A stretch of 64,000 bases of DNA from assembly GCF_032118995.1 (NCBI RefSeq), contig NC_092661.1, forward strand, positions 2,234,501-2,298,500. Reading direction: 5' to 3'. Below, one piece after another: positions 62,791 to 64,000 of the stretch. Each line of letters begins with the position of its first letter. Positions within the stretch are counted from its first letter, which is position 1. The position numbers and the translations under genes were made by a program. Source of the stretch: Asterias amurensis (Eukaryota; Echinodermata; Asteroidea; Forcipulatida; Asteriidae). The notes beneath the pieces are model-generated. The model ran no database searches and had not been told where the DNA came from. It was given only the letters and a program-made list of their open reading frames with translations.

Positions 62791-64000
62791 TTCCAGTCCT
62801 GCACATACAGAGACATGTGCCTGTGTTGGTTGTGCAAACTGTTTCAGTTCGTGTTCAAAGTTTATGGTTTTCAAACTGCATGTTTTGTTGTAATACTTTG
62901 TCATCACTCAACTGACACAAAGTACACTTGATAACAAGTTCTTTGTTCAGTGTTGTTGTTGGACAATTCCCATTCTTGCCATACTTGAAGCTGATTTGTT
63001 TTGTTATTCCTGTATTTTGTATTGTTCTTTTTGTTATTATAAATAATAAAAATAATAAAAATAATAAAGTAAATATCACTTGTTGATCAACTTGAGGGTG
63101 CTCAGACAAATTCAAAGTCCACTCTCTGTAATACGATGAATTATTTATATATATTATTTTTGAAAACACTATCATAAAGCAATCAACAACACACAACAAT
63201 GCACAGGAAATAAAGGTTTTGTATCATTGTGATAGGGCCTAGTGATTAGACTTGGTCTCTTGGTCCTACTTCAAGTTTGTTGTCGAAATTGTATGGAATG
63301 TCCTCTGTTTTTAAGAGCCCTTGTGTAGATATTATGTGATGTTTTATCATCGACTGATTGCGGTTGCAGAGCTTTTGTGTGATGAATCCATCCACTATGT
63401 AAATGTAGGTCAGAATTTTGATGGTTCATCAATCGCACAACACTGAAGGGGTAGGCATGGTAGGTGGAAGGGGGTACATGTGGGGGTTTGGGAAGGGTTG
63501 GGGTAGAGGTGTAGCCTTGCTCAAGGCAGTCGCATTACTCGCTCTGAAAAGACGCCGCTATAAACCCACCCGTATACCCTGTTTGTGGTGCGTGCGATCA
63601 CACCGCATGACCCACCCGTATACACACTGTCAGATCGTACGAATACTGTTCACTCGTACCACTAACCGCATGCGGAGGCCGCCAGGCCGACAGCCTTGTC
63701 GGGTCTGTATCTTCCGGGTTTAGTGTGTTGTATTGAAAAAATTCCACAAGTGGACGAAATTGGGGGGGCTCTTGGATATGCTATATGCAGCTCATGAATA
63801 TGTATATCGTTCGTCAGACCTATCAGACAACACAGGATGTGAGGCAAATGAATTATTCATTTTGACGTCTAATCACGCACTTCCCTTATCACGACCTTTG
63901 GACCCTATCATGCGTCCGTAGTGGTGGTGTGTGATACATGTCTTGTCTTTCGCGGGCATTATGGTAATGAGCTGACCGTGGGAACTCTTCGCTTATTATA
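62790..64000. other. Right-edge sequence, no gene seen
   Basis: No coding exon was recognised. 63540-63720 is GC-richer with CpGs and a CTTCCGGGT ETS-like site at about 63710, compatible with a promoter, perhaps of the AGPAT gene to its left. This is speculative. Confidence 0.3.

Overview
The window is animal nuclear DNA. It has GT-AG introns, intron-rich genes and dense non-coding MITE, SINE and LINE debris. The protein sequences look deuterostome-like. The repeats, such as the GGGCCCAATTTCATA-ended foldbacks and the many CAGTGGACACTATTGG-ended elements, look like those of echinoderm genomes. A sea star is my best guess, but that is inference from memory and was not tested.

Three protein-coding genes can be rebuilt exon by exon, all on the minus strand. 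(1) IFT88, the TPR subunit of the intraflagellar transport B complex, runs from a start at 36843 to a stop at 10521 in 24 coding exons (871 codons). Its upstream non-coding exon and promoter probably lie near 38750-38880. (2) A secreted proteinase-K-like S8 subtilase has 8 coding exons from 45339 to 39767 (387 codons) and a clear TATA promoter at 45752-45759. (3) A lysophosphatidic acid acyltransferase of the AGPAT3/4 group has 8 coding exons from 59698 to 51466 (397 codons). All exon phases close, which is strong internal support. The three genes share a strand but no obvious function; I see no operon-like logic.

Layout: 1-5300 is AT-rich with short tandem duplications and no recognisable gene. 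Around 5350-6310 there is a GC-richer promoter-like block with a good ZNF143/Staf motif and possible exons of an unidentified minus-strand gene. A 2.2 kb satellite array occupies 6590-8770. IFT88 and its repeat-filled introns occupy 10.5-38.9 kb, the protease 39.8-45.7 kb, an apparently gene-free stretch 45.8-51.4 kb, AGPAT 51.4-59.8 kb, and AGPAT 5' flank or first intron 59.8-64 kb.

The most striking feature is repeated local duplication inside IFT88. Three exons (6, 13 and 15) have tandem partial copies of their 3' half plus splice donor in the downstream intron. Several other loci show long direct repeats flanking insertions. Mobile elements often end within tens of bases of exon borders, and one abuts the AGPAT exon 3 acceptor. 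No CRISPR, bacterial operon or complete autonomous transposon was seen.
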